This document shows positions 8,407 through 16,996 of a stretch of 64,000 bases of DNA, piece by piece. Both the position numbers and the translations under genes were made by a program. A model generated the notes under the pieces. That model did not search any database, was not told the DNA's origin, and was given only the letters and a program-made list of their open reading frames with translations. Source of the DNA: Hungatella sp. UBA3048 (GTDB lineage: Bacteria; Bacillota; Clostridia; Lachnospirales; Lachnospiraceae); assembly GCA_002367105.1 (NCBI GenBank), contig DFCS01000023.1, positions 1-64,000 of the forward strand. The letters run 5' to 3'. Every line of letters starts with the position of its first letter. Position 1 is the first letter of the stretch.

Positions 8407-10148
8407 ACCAATCCCTCCCTGCAAGATCGATGATCAAAGTTTGTATCGTTTTCCACCCAGAGATCGCATTTGGAAACAAGATCCTTGATTGCAAGTGCCG
8501 CTTCCTCCCAGTTCGGCCGCTTTACCATAAGGTACAGCTTCAGTTTTGGCTCTGTGCCGGATGGACGGATGATGATTCTGCTCCCATCCTCCAGTTTAAG
8601 GGAAACAACATTGCTCTTTGGAAGACCGGTATGGTCCATGAGGTAATCCGTACGGTCTTTTATGATCGCTCCTGGAAAGACCTGGTCGCTTTTTCTCACG
8701 TCCTCCATGAATTTATCCATGACTCCGATCCCTGCACATTCATAGGATAACAGCCGGTTCTCATAATGTCCATAGGCAGAATATAACTCTTCCAGTGCCT
8801 GAAGAAGATTTTTCTTCCGGCTCTTATGAAATGCTGCCATCTCACAGACAAGGACAGCCCCATTTACGCCATCTTTGTCCCGGACATAAGTCCCTGACAG
8901 ATATCCGCAGCTCTCCTCAAATCCAAAAATAAAACGTTCTTCCTCTTTCTTCTCTTCCAGAAATCCGATTTGCTCTCCGATGAATTTAAATCCCGTAAGA
9001 ACATTTCTCAATTCCACCTGATAATTCTTTGCAATATCTTCTGCCATGGGTGTGGTGACTATGGTCTTCACCGCTACCGGCTGCTGCGGCATCCGGCTCA
9101 TCCGTGTTCTCCAGCCGCAGATATAATCAAACAGCAGTACGCCGATTTCATTTCCTGTAAATAGCCGTTTCTTACCGTCTTCCATCACGATTCCAACGCC
9201 CACTCTGTCGCAGTCCGGGTCGGTAGCTAAGAAAAAGTCCGCATGTTTTTCTTCCGCCTCCCTGGCTGCAAGTTCCATGGCTGTATCAATCTCCGGATTT
9301 GGATAAGGACAGGTAGGAAAGTTCCCGTCCGGCAATTCCTGTTCTTTTACCGTGAGAACCTCTATGTTGGGATATTTTTCAAGAGCTGTTCTGACAGGGA
9401 TATTACCGGTTCCGTTGAGAGGGCTGTAAACAACTTTTAGAGGCACCGGCTCCATAGAGGTACAAGCTTTCCTGACAGCCCACTGGTAGGAATCCTCCAC
9501 CTCCCGGCCTATGAGCTCAATCCTCTTTTCATACAAATGACAGGCAAAAACACTGTCCATATGATCAGGCTCATTATAACCGGAGCTGCCGGAATAACTG
9601 CTTTTCTTTTCCATAAAATACGGTTCCATCTCCATGTAACCCGCCACTATTTTCGCATCATCCACGGTCAGCTGACAGCCATCCGGCCCGTAGACCTTAT
9701 ACCCATTATATACTCCAGGATTATGGCTTGCGGTGATAACAATCCCTCCGCTGCATCCATAATGCCTCACCGCATAGGAAAGCATGGGCGTCGGTGTAAT
9801 CTTCTCATAGAGGTACACCTTTACGCCCTTTTCCGCCAACTCGCAGGCTGTCAACCTGGCAAAGGTCCCGCTCATATTCCGGCTGTCATAGGCGATGGCA
9901 CAGGAGGGCTTCTCAGCCGTCTTAAGCAGGTAAGCTGCAAAGCCCCTGGTAGCTCTGGCAACCGTATACACATTCATCCGGTTGGTTCCGGCTCCAAGCT
10001 TTCCGCGGAGTCCGCCGGTGCCAAAGGCCAAATCCCAGGTAAACCGCTCCTCAAGCTCCGGCTCCTTACAGGCGGAAAGCTCCTCTCTAAGCGTTTTATC
10101 CAGCTCTTTATATGTGATCCATTCCCTATACTTAATCCTCCAACTCAT
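8403..10148 (-). CDS. Phosphohexomutase (phosphoglucomutase/phosphomannomutase family)
   Basis: 581 residues, alpha-D-phosphohexomutase superfamily, long (PgcA-like) subtype. The phosphoserine loop is GIVITASHNPGVYNGYK, the metal loop ATDPDCDRVGVG, the sugar-specificity loop FGFEESCGYLSG, and the phosphate-binding loop RPSGTEPKLKLYL; all four are intact. I chose ATG 10148 (MSWRIKY) because AGGAG lies six bases before it; the longer frame to 10175 lacks one. Next to a GH130 phosphorylase its likely job is mannose-1-phosphate (or glucose-1-phosphate) to the 6-phosphate. Exact sugar specificity is not determined by sequence alone. Confidence 0.9.
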   Translation of the reverse strand: MSWRIKYREWITYKELDKTLREELSACKEPELEERFTWDLAFGTGGLRGKLGAGTNRMNVYTVARATRGFAAYLLKTAEKPSCAIAYDSRNMSGTFARLTACELAEKGVKVYLYEKITPTPMLSYAVRHYGCSGGIVITASHNPGVYNGYKVYGPDGCQLTVDDAKIVAGYMEMEPYFMEKKSSYSGSSGYNEPDHMDSVFACHLYEKRIELIGREVEDSYQWAVRKACTSMEPVPLKVVYSPLNGTGNIPVRTALEKYPNIEVLTVKEQELPDGNFPTCPYPNPEIDTAMELAAREAEEKHADFFLATDPDCDRVGVGIVMEDGKKRLFTGNEIGVLLFDYICGWRTRMSRMPQQPVAVKTIVTTPMAEDIAKNYQVELRNVLTGFKFIGEQIGFLEEKKEEERFIFGFEESCGYLSGTYVRDKDGVNGAVLVCEMAAFHKSRKKNLLQALEELYSAYGHYENRLLSYECAGIGVMDKFMEDVRKSDQVFPGAIIKDRTDYLMDHTGLPKSNVVSLKLEDGSRIIIRPSGTEPKLKLYLMVKRPNWEEAALAIKDLVSKCDLWVENDTNFDHRSCREGLV

Positions 10149-10174
10149 GCAGAGCTCCTCTCCATTGTCTGACA

Positions 10175-11275
10175 TTACCGGATGCCCAAATGTCTGTAGA
10201 TATCCATCAGGCTGATTTCTGCCATACAGATGCTGTCATCTGCCGCGCCATAATAGATCTTTAGATTCCCGGCCTCACAAATGCAGCCGCAGGTAAATAC
10301 TACCTGACCGAAGAAACCATTCACTTCATAATCCATCTCTGGCTCCAATAAAGGCTGCTGTGATTTGGCCAGAATCTTTTCCGGATTCTTTCCGTCCAGA
10401 AGAAAAGCCCCAAGACAATACCGGTTGTTCTTATCGGCCGCGTGATAAATTTTAAGCCAGCCTTTTTCCGTCTTGACCGGAGGTGCACCTCCTCCGATCC
10501 TGCCATTTTCCCAACCTTCCTCAGAGACACCATAGAAGTGCTTATGTTCTCCCCAATGAATCATATCCGGTGATTTGGATATCCAGATATCCGGTGTTCC
10601 AATTCCCTTTGGAACCGGCCGATTGAATGCATAGTAATCCTCTCCCACCTTCTCCGGGAAAATAGCAACGTCTTTATTTTCAGGGAGAAACAGGATTCCC
10701 TTTCTTTCAAATTGCTTAAAATCTTTAGTGGTAATGAGTGCGGTGGCCGCACCATTGGGAGATACCGCCGTATAGTTGATATAATATTCCTCCCCGATCT
10801 GGGTTATCCTGGGATCCTCCATTCCCCAACTTTCCTCATTAGCACTTGGCATAATTGTCGGCTTGTCATCCAGGGTAAAGTGTATCCCATCCTTTGATCT
10901 TGCCAGACGCAGGTGAGACAATGTAGTTAAATATACCACGCTGCTGTTTCCGTCTCTTCCTTTGGTAATGGTTCTTGCATCATCAAAACACAGCTGCGGA
11001 TGTTCCGATTTCTTAATCGTAATGGTTTTAAAATAACTTTCATGATCTTTTTCTTCTACAATTGGGAAGCAGATCTCATCTTCCGCTTTGCTCTCTACAG
11101 CTTCCGCCACACGGCATAACAGGACATACTCATCCTTTAATTTTGCTGCACCGCAGTTAAATATTCCCTTTACCACAAAGCTCTCACAGGATGGTTTTAC
11201 ATCTTCTGTTTTAAGCAGAGGATTATGGGTACACCTCTTTATTCCGATTTCCTGAAGCATTGTTTTATTATTCAT
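10175..11275 (-). CDS. GH130 family beta-mannoside phosphorylase
   Basis: 366 residues, five-bladed beta-propeller enzyme of GH130, which phosphorolyses beta-1,4- or beta-1,2-mannosidic bonds to give mannose-1-phosphate. Recognised by NGRIGGGAPPVKTEKGWL, the catalytic-Asp-containing ESWGMEDPRIT, and the repeated blade pattern (LARSKDGIHF, WISKSPDMIHW). No signal peptide, so cytoplasmic, consistent with import by the preceding ABC genes and use of its product by the following mutase. The specific linkage cleaved is inferred only at family level. The ribosome-binding site is weak. Confidence 0.88.
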   Translation of the reverse strand: MNNKTMLQEIGIKRCTHNPLLKTEDVKPSCESFVVKGIFNCGAAKLKDEYVLLCRVAEAVESKAEDEICFPIVEEKDHESYFKTITIKKSEHPQLCFDDARTITKGRDGNSSVVYLTTLSHLRLARSKDGIHFTLDDKPTIMPSANEESWGMEDPRITQIGEEYYINYTAVSPNGAATALITTKDFKQFERKGILFLPENKDVAIFPEKVGEDYYAFNRPVPKGIGTPDIWISKSPDMIHWGEHKHFYGVSEEGWENGRIGGGAPPVKTEKGWLKIYHAADKNNRYCLGAFLLDGKNPEKILAKSQQPLLEPEMDYEVNGFFGQVVFTCGCICEAGNLKIYYGAADDSICMAEISLMDIYRHLGIR

Positions 11276-11384
11276 TCGTTTTCCATTACATATTGCAGGT
11301 TAATGCAATACAGCCACAATCTTCCGGTTGAAAGAACGCATTGTGACATTCCTTTCTTAACTGATTTTCTTTCAACCATTCTGC

Positions 11385-12221
11385 TTACTTCAGCATAAAA
11401 TTAATTCCTTCTTTAAAATACTTTGAGAAGCATAAAAATAAAATAATAACCGGAAGAGTCAACATGACAGAGGCGGCATACATGGGCCCCGGCAAGGTTG
11501 AGTTCTGATTAAACTGGGTGGATATCATGACATTTAAAGTCTGCATTTTTACATCCGGTGCTACCAGCATATCCCACATCAGCTCATTCCATCTGGTCAT
11601 AAATACAGATAAAAATACGATGATGCTAATGGATTTAGTAGAAGGAAGTGCTATCTTCATCAGTATTTTTATATCACTTGCTCCGTCAATCTTCGCTGCC
11701 TCAAATACTGCGGAAGGGACTGTCTTAAAGTAATTGATGTACATAAAGATTCCCCATATGGAGATGACGAGAGGAAGGATCATTCCCAGGTAATGGTTTG
11801 CCAGAGGCCTGATCAGCATATACCTTGGCACCAGCAGAATGATGACCGGGAAAAACATCTGAAATAATAAGGAAGAATAAATGATGCTCTTGCCCTTATA
11901 TTGCATATGTGTGGTCGCATAACCGGTCATAAGTCCAACCCATACAGAAACTGCCGCTGTGGGAATCGATACGAGGAAAGAATTCATTAAGGCACGGATC
12001 CATTTAAGCGCATCTTTTGCCCCAGCCCCAGCTCCATTTCCGCCCAGCAGATACCGGTAGCTGTCCAGGGATACCCCTTTGGGTATCAGAGCCTTATCCA
12101 CCATATTCCGGGGCAAAAAGGATTGAAGCACCATATAGTAATACGGAAACAGAGATATCAGCATCAAAACCAGCGTGACCATACAGATGATGACCGTAGA
12201 CACTTTAACTTTCTTTTTCAT
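11385..12221 (-). CDS. Carbohydrate ABC permease, MalG/UgpE type
   Basis: 278 residues from ATG 12221 (GGGAGGTG upstream), six membrane helices. The EAA loop is VFEAAKIDGASDIKILMKIALP, given here as EAAKIDGASD...KIALP, the characteristic ATPase contact. Forms the heterodimeric channel with the permease immediately upstream (12235-13113). No ATPase gene is present in the operon; this transporter class often uses a shared MsmK-type ATPase encoded elsewhere. Confidence 0.92.
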   Translation of the reverse strand: MKKKVKVSTVIICMVTLVLMLISLFPYYYMVLQSFLPRNMVDKALIPKGVSLDSYRYLLGGNGAGAGAKDALKWIRALMNSFLVSIPTAAVSVWVGLMTGYATTHMQYKGKSIIYSSLLFQMFFPVIILLVPRYMLIRPLANHYLGMILPLVISIWGIFMYINYFKTVPSAVFEAAKIDGASDIKILMKIALPSTKSISIIVFLSVFMTRWNELMWDMLVAPDVKMQTLNVMISTQFNQNSTLPGPMYAASVMLTLPVIILFLCFSKYFKEGINFMLK

Positions 12222-12234
12222 CGTTTTCACCTCC

Positions 12235-13113
12235 CTACCATCCATATTTTCTGCTCAGCTTATTCATGACCCAGGTGATTCCCTGTATGACTACGAAGAT
12301 TTGGACCGCATTGGCAATCGCCATTGCTGCTCCGTATCCCGACTGGAATCTTACGAACGATGCATTATAAATTTCCAGCTGCCAGGTCGTCGTTGACAGG
12401 GAAGGGCCGCCTCCTGTAAGCAGGAATGGCTCTGAGAATATCTGAAAAGAGAGCCCGGCCGCTAAAACTACAACGGAAGTTAAGGTTGGCAAAATCATGG
12501 GCATGGTAATATGAACCAGCTTCTTAATCCCGGTGCAGCCATCCAGCATGGCTGCCTCATACACATCTTCTGATACGGACTCAATACCGGACAGCACAAA
12601 CAGGGCATAATAGCCTGCCATTTTCCATATAATCATGAAAATGATGATTCCAAAAGCCATATCACTCTGCAGCCAGTTGATATTTAAGTTCATCCGTTCC
12701 CTGAGAAATGTGCTGAAAGCAGAATTATAGCTGAATAAATATTTCACCATAACAGAAGTGGATACCCCTGAGGTCAGATAAGGGATGAAAAACATCACTG
12801 CTGCAAAGCCTTTAAGCTTCTCAGGGAGTCTGGATACAAGAAGGGCGATCCCTACTCCCAGTACAAAACACAGGATAACAATAGGTACCAGATATCGCAG
12901 GGAATTCCAAAATGCCGCATGAACCTTCTCATCGGTAAACAGCTTCATAAAGTTTTCAAGCTTTACAACGTTATACTTCGGTGACATCAGGTTCCAGTCC
13001 GTAACAGACAGCCATAACGCCCAGCCAAGCGGCAGGAATAAAAATACAAGAGAATAGATGATATAAGGAGAATTAAAAATCCATGGCATAAGATTTATTT
13101 TCTTTTTGTTCAC
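12235..13113 (-). CDS. Carbohydrate ABC permease, MalF/UgpA type
   Basis: 292 residues, six helices. It starts at GTG 13113 with AAGGAGAGGG upstream. The EAA loop reads YEAAMLDGCTGIKKLVHITMP (EAAMLDGC...HITMP). The FLLTGGGPS motif near the C-terminus is typical of sugar permeases of this class. It follows the binding-protein gene after a 61-base spacer that contains a 9-bp hairpin. Confidence 0.93.
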   Translation of the reverse strand: MNKKKINLMPWIFNSPYIIYSLVFLFLPLGWALWLSVTDWNLMSPKYNVVKLENFMKLFTDEKVHAAFWNSLRYLVPIVILCFVLGVGIALLVSRLPEKLKGFAAVMFFIPYLTSGVSTSVMVKYLFSYNSAFSTFLRERMNLNINWLQSDMAFGIIIFMIIWKMAGYYALFVLSGIESVSEDVYEAAMLDGCTGIKKLVHITMPMILPTLTSVVVLAAGLSFQIFSEPFLLTGGGPSLSTTTWQLEIYNASFVRFQSGYGAAMAIANAVQIFVVIQGITWVMNKLSRKYGW

Positions 13114-13141
13114 TTGCCCTCTCCTTTCACGAAAGGTAATT

Positions 13142-13166
13142 GGGCATCGCTGGTTCGGCGATGCCC
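13142..13166 (-). other. Intercistronic hairpin between binding protein and permease
   Basis: Perfect 9-bp stem (13142-13150 with 13158-13166) and 7-base loop directly after the binding-protein stop, without a T-run. Such hairpins commonly stabilise the upstream binding-protein mRNA or partly attenuate read-through, giving more binding protein than membrane parts. A similar structure follows the other binding protein at 20441-20472. Confidence 0.6.
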
Positions 13167-13174
13167 TATGATAA

Positions 13175-14629
13175 TTATTCTAATTCGCCTGCTGTCTTCA
13201 TTGCCTCCATCGCAGCCTCCACATATTTGGATACATCCGGCTTCTGATTGATTCCGTTTTTCATGGTTACTTCATTTACAAAAGGAATCACCGCTTTTTC
13301 CCCTAATGCAGTCATAATCTCAGCCACCTTTTCATTGGCCATTCCCGGAATGCCATCTGCCACATATGTACTGATATCCTTCATTGCAGGATTCTCATTG
13401 AAATAAGAAGACAGGCTTACATTCGTGTCCAGATCTCCGCGTACAGGAAGCATCGATGTAGCTTGCAACCAGTCAAGATCGAAGGTTTCCTTTCCATCGC
13501 CTGTAAATACGTATTTCAGGAACTCAATGGCTCCTTTGTGCTCTTCGTCAGAGATCTTATCGTTCTTATATAAGACAATTCCTTTAGAATCCGCAAAGTT
13601 ATAGTGTTTGTCACTTTCATTTTCAACCAGTGTAGGGCCGAAAACATAATCGCCGTCTAATCCATAGATTTTGCCTGCTGCATTATTGGAGGAAACTTCC
13701 CATGGAAGCCCCTGGCCCATAACAACCGGAACGGTTTCCTGCTTCCACAATCCGTCAATGGTTCCCGTTAAAAGGGAATCGCCCATTGCTCCGTAAAATT
13801 CAAAGACCTTGGTCAGCGCTGCCTTATCTGCAGTGAGCTTATTTCCCTCTACCAAGGGCACACCTTTTGAAAAAGCATCGTAGGGTGATTCAATATCAAA
13901 CCATCTCTCCCAGTAGTTGGCTGAATTGAGCAGTTCCGAACGATACATAAAATGGGATATGCCGTTGCCTGCAAGCTCACCTTTCTTCTCACTGTAGGCA
14001 GCCAGCAGCTTGTTAAAATCAGCCATTGTCTTAGGTACTTCTGAGAATCCAAGTTCTTTTAAAGCCTTGCTGTTATAGCAGTAGGTAATTGGATTTACAT
14101 AAAGCGGAATGACGTACTGCGCGTTATCAATGGCCCAGCCCTTGGTCACATCCTCCAGTTTTCTCTCTGCCACAGTATCTTTAAACCAATCCTCGCCGCT
14201 TAAATCATAGACCGCATCTGAATTTGCCAGCGTATTTGCAAAACCTCTGTTGATGTTTTCTGAAATAGCTGGTATCGTTCCGGTTGCAATCGCATTCTGG
14301 ATTCCTGCTTCTGAAGACGGCTGGGCCGGCATCATCTGTACCTTTACTTCTACCTTGCTTCCATCCAACTGAATATTGCTTTCATTGAATTTATCTGCAT
14401 ACTTTGTCCAGAAATCCAGATTATACTGTTCCGGAGCTGTCCAGAAATCAACTGTGACCGTCTTTCCTGATGAGGCTTTTTCCTCTTTCACAGTTTCCTG
14501 ACCGTTTTCCGCGCTTTTGCTTTCTGCACTGCCAGATTTCCCGGTGTTGCCGCAGCCGGCTAACATCGTAATTCCCATGGTTACTGCAAGCAGGCTTGTT
14601 AATGCACGCTTCTTCATTTCTTTTTTCAT
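13175..14629 (-). CDS. Extracellular sugar-binding lipoprotein of the mannoside ABC importer
   Basis: 484 residues, SBP_bac_1 family (COG1653). The signal peptide ends in lipobox LAGC (Cys about residue 26), so it is a membrane-anchored lipoprotein, followed by a low-complexity Ser/Glu/Lys linker and the two-lobed binding domain. First gene of the operon that runs through permeases, GH130 and mutase, so the ligand is probably a manno-oligosaccharide. The ATG has an AGGAGGATAAG site. Confidence 0.9.
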   Translation of the reverse strand: MKKEMKKRALTSLLAVTMGITMLAGCGNTGKSGSAESKSAENGQETVKEEKASSGKTVTVDFWTAPEQYNLDFWTKYADKFNESNIQLDGSKVEVKVQMMPAQPSSEAGIQNAIATGTIPAISENINRGFANTLANSDAVYDLSGEDWFKDTVAERKLEDVTKGWAIDNAQYVIPLYVNPITYCYNSKALKELGFSEVPKTMADFNKLLAAYSEKKGELAGNGISHFMYRSELLNSANYWERWFDIESPYDAFSKGVPLVEGNKLTADKAALTKVFEFYGAMGDSLLTGTIDGLWKQETVPVVMGQGLPWEVSSNNAAGKIYGLDGDYVFGPTLVENESDKHYNFADSKGIVLYKNDKISDEEHKGAIEFLKYVFTGDGKETFDLDWLQATSMLPVRGDLDTNVSLSSYFNENPAMKDISTYVADGIPGMANEKVAEIMTALGEKAVIPFVNEVTMKNGINQKPDVSKYVEAAMEAMKTAGELE

Positions 14630-14704
14630 GACTTATCCTCCTAATTATAAAATAAATACGTTTCCACCGCTGGTATTGCTGTGATTCGATTACATCACTT
14701 TTAT

Positions 14705-14845
14705 ACTTGAATTTCAATTATTGTTTACTTGAATTTTATTTTTTTGATAAATATGTCTAATTGTTTTTATTTTTTTTGTATGAATCTAACAACATATTTT
14801 GTATGAACTTGAAAACTAAGCCAAATATTTGTATTTTCACTTGAA
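14705..14845 (-). promoter_or_regulatory. AT-rich control region of the mannoside operon with four ACTTGAA copies
   Basis: Within the 200 bases before the binding-protein gene the heptamer ACTTGAA occurs at 14705, 14727, 14807 and 14839 (plus-strand coordinates), and TTTTGTATGAA occurs twice between the second and fourth. The spacing of the first pair (22 bases) and last pair (32 bases) suggests regulator binding sites. They are not a classical LacI palindrome. I could not identify a confident -35/-10 pair. Confidence 0.4.
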
Positions 14846-15082
14846 TATACTTTAAAAAATCAGGCAGTTACGGTGGGATATTGCAGCTTCCTTCAGTCAC
14901 TCGAAGCTCGTATTAAAGCGGTCAGCTTTAAATGCGTATGTTACCGCAATCAACAAATGAAAGAGGGATGCCTATTGGAATAATCAATAGCCATTTTAAC
15001 CTACAAATTTCGGAATCTTGGACTTGCGATAGCAACCTTCACCCTCCCCAACCATATCATTTCGTACCCACGGCTCTTCCAG

Positions 15083-15178
15083 ATGGATCTGGCAGTGATG
15101 AGCATCGTGATCCTGTGTATTGTATAGGCGATTTTGTATCAGGGAATTGCATTGCTGGAGAAGAAGATTCGTTTTTAG
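15083..15178 (+). pseudogene. 3' relic of an ABC permease paralogous to the one at 3917-4714
   Basis: Thirty-two codons reading MDLAVMSIVILCIV-stop-AILYQGIALLEKK, matching the last codons of the permease at 3917-4714 at nearly every position, with TAG in place of its Ser TCG. The DNA is about 85 percent identical by eye, and both copies end at TAG followed by a terminator hairpin. Nothing upstream of 15083 is recognisably permease, so the rest has been deleted or diverged. Confidence 0.8.
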
Positions 15179-15196
15179 ATTTTATTTAACCAAAAA

Positions 15197-15241
15197 GAGT
15201 TTTTACCTTCCAAAATGTCAAGTTTGGAACGGTAAAAACTC
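15197..15241. terminator. Strong terminator hairpin after the permease relic
   Basis: GAGTTTTTACC (15197-15207) pairs with GGTAAAAACTC (15231-15241), and an inner TTCCAAA/TTTGGAA extends the stem. It lies 19 bases after the relic and 46 bases before the end of the minus-strand DUF4091 gene, so it probably now terminates that operon too. Confidence 0.7.
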
Positions 15242-15286
15242 CTTCAATTGAGATGCTAATTAACGTATACAAAAAGGGGTTAAACT

Positions 15287-16996
15287 TCAAGCAAGGGCGG
15301 CCAGAGACTGATTTACTGCTTCCCTTAAATCCAAAACAAAATCTGATGTCAGAGGATACTTGTTGAAAGTTATGTCCATTCCCGCATAACGGCGTATCAA
15401 ATCACGGACATAAGCTTTCCCCTTTCTTTTCTCCAGCATAGCGAGAGCGCGCATGTCCTGCATTGCTTCAGCCATAACCATCATTCGGATAGATTCTTCT
15501 GGTCTTCCGTCATCCCCTGGATATACAAGAAAAGAATCTCCGGATGGGAATGCATCATCTGCATCGGTTATAACATATGGATTGATATGTCGTAAGGAAT
15601 ACTGACTGTTGTAATAATTATATCCCCAATGCAAAAAACCTCTGATCTCATAGAGATATAATTGCACACCTAAAATTCTGGTACGGTAAGAGGGCATTGC
15701 AAAAAAGCGGTTGCTTACTTCCAAGAATTCTCCGCTGCAATAGTACAGCCACGGGTCAGGCAATCCCGCCTCTAAAAACTGGCCGATATGTTCATTGGTC
15801 GGAACCGGCTGAGAAATAATTCCACTTTTATAAAATTCCAGAGTGCTTAATGCGTCTATGATATGGAAATCATTAAGATAAGGTTTTACCATCTCTTTTG
15901 CAATTTTATAGGTTCCGATATTCCCTTCATTCGGTTCATCTGATATATGAAAATAAGTATTGCCGGCTATTCCCAACTGATTCAGCTTAACTGTGAGCAG
16001 GGGTAAAAAAGCATCCAGAAATTCACGGTATTGGGGACTGTCTGCTTTCGTGTCCCAGCCAAATATCTGTGTGCTGACGCCATCCACTTCAGCCATAATC
16101 TTGGGTGCGTATTTTGCCCCCCATTGGGAAAACAGATGGGACATTTCAAAATAAACAAATCCTTTTTCGCGGGCTAATGCAATCCAGTGTTCCAATTGGG
16201 TAAAGTCAAAGCAGTATTTGGCGCCTTTTTTTGTTACACCGATCAGCTGTATGGTGGTACGTTCATTTCCGATCAGGGTATCAAGGGGATACGTAAACAG
16301 AGGTGTCAGTATCATGTTAATGCCCCGTTTTACCATAGGCGCCATAAATTCAGATACCAGTTTCCAAAAACGCTCACTAAATACAGGAGTGTGGTAATAA
16401 TCCGCAATACAATCACCATAAAACCATTCGGTACGTATGAGTTTCTGTTTTTCCAGGACATGGTTTACAACCGTTATATCAAGGCAAACCGTTTTCAGGT
16501 AATTCCCCTCTAAATCGGTCAGAATAATTTTGAACGGATATTCCCCGGCTTCTGCATCCTCTGGAATTTCGATATCAACCCACAGACTGCGGTAAAAAAA
16601 TGGAATGATCTGGAAGCTTTCTGCAAACGGGCGCAGAACATCCGGAAATAGTCCGGGCTGATTGGTAAGATAGCCCTGGTCATATTCCGGATAAGCCGGA
16701 TAAGCTGACGGCACGCTGACAACTTTCCGTATTGTCGTATAAGGTGACAGTTCGGAATGTACCAGTACCTTTACGGCCGGGTTTTTGGCGGCCTGCCGCT
16801 TCATTTGGGAGGAATAGTAAGGCTTTAAATATCGGTATGCGACCTGAAAGGAGAGAATTTCGCCCTTTAAAGCGCTGATCCTGCGGAGTTCTCTGCAGGA
16901 AAGAGGTTCTCTGTCCATAAAAATCTTCTGCAGTGAATCCACGACCCGCAGTTCAATATAATCTGGTTCCAACTCGCTCAATTCCCTCACAAGCAT
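15287..16996 (-). CDS. DUF4091 / GH123-like protein, second of a tandem pair
   Basis: 569 residues. An N-terminal beta-rich domain (about 1-180, including SLWVDIEIPEDAEAGEYPF) precedes a TIM-barrel-like domain with the motif YFHISDEP (Asp353-Glu354), matching the adjacent Asp-Glu pair used by GH123 enzymes in substrate-assisted catalysis. C-terminal GFLHWGYNYYNSQY and DAFPSGDSFLVYPG are typical of DUF4091. No signal peptide, so it should act on imported substrate. It overlaps the stop of its paralogue upstream. Reaction unproved; beta-N-acetylhexosaminide or a related glycoside is a guess from the fold. Confidence 0.82.
   Translation of the reverse strand: MLVRELSELEPDYIELRVVDSLQKIFMDREPLSCRELRRISALKGEILSFQVAYRYLKPYYSSQMKRQAAKNPAVKVLVHSELSPYTTIRKVVSVPSAYPAYPEYDQGYLTNQPGLFPDVLRPFAESFQIIPFFYRSLWVDIEIPEDAEAGEYPFKIILTDLEGNYLKTVCLDITVVNHVLEKQKLIRTEWFYGDCIADYYHTPVFSERFWKLVSEFMAPMVKRGINMILTPLFTYPLDTLIGNERTTIQLIGVTKKGAKYCFDFTQLEHWIALAREKGFVYFEMSHLFSQWGAKYAPKIMAEVDGVSTQIFGWDTKADSPQYREFLDAFLPLLTVKLNQLGIAGNTYFHISDEPNEGNIGTYKIAKEMVKPYLNDFHIIDALSTLEFYKSGIISQPVPTNEHIGQFLEAGLPDPWLYYCSGEFLEVSNRFFAMPSYRTRILGVQLYLYEIRGFLHWGYNYYNSQYSLRHINPYVITDADDAFPSGDSFLVYPGDDGRPEESIRMMVMAEAMQDMRALAMLEKRKGKAYVRDLIRRYAGMDITFNKYPLTSDFVLDLREAVNQSLAALA

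Noticed and set aside
9537..10172. Long open frame opposite the phosphohexomutase.
   Set aside because: It is antisense to a gene with all four mutase motifs intact and shows no recognisable domain.
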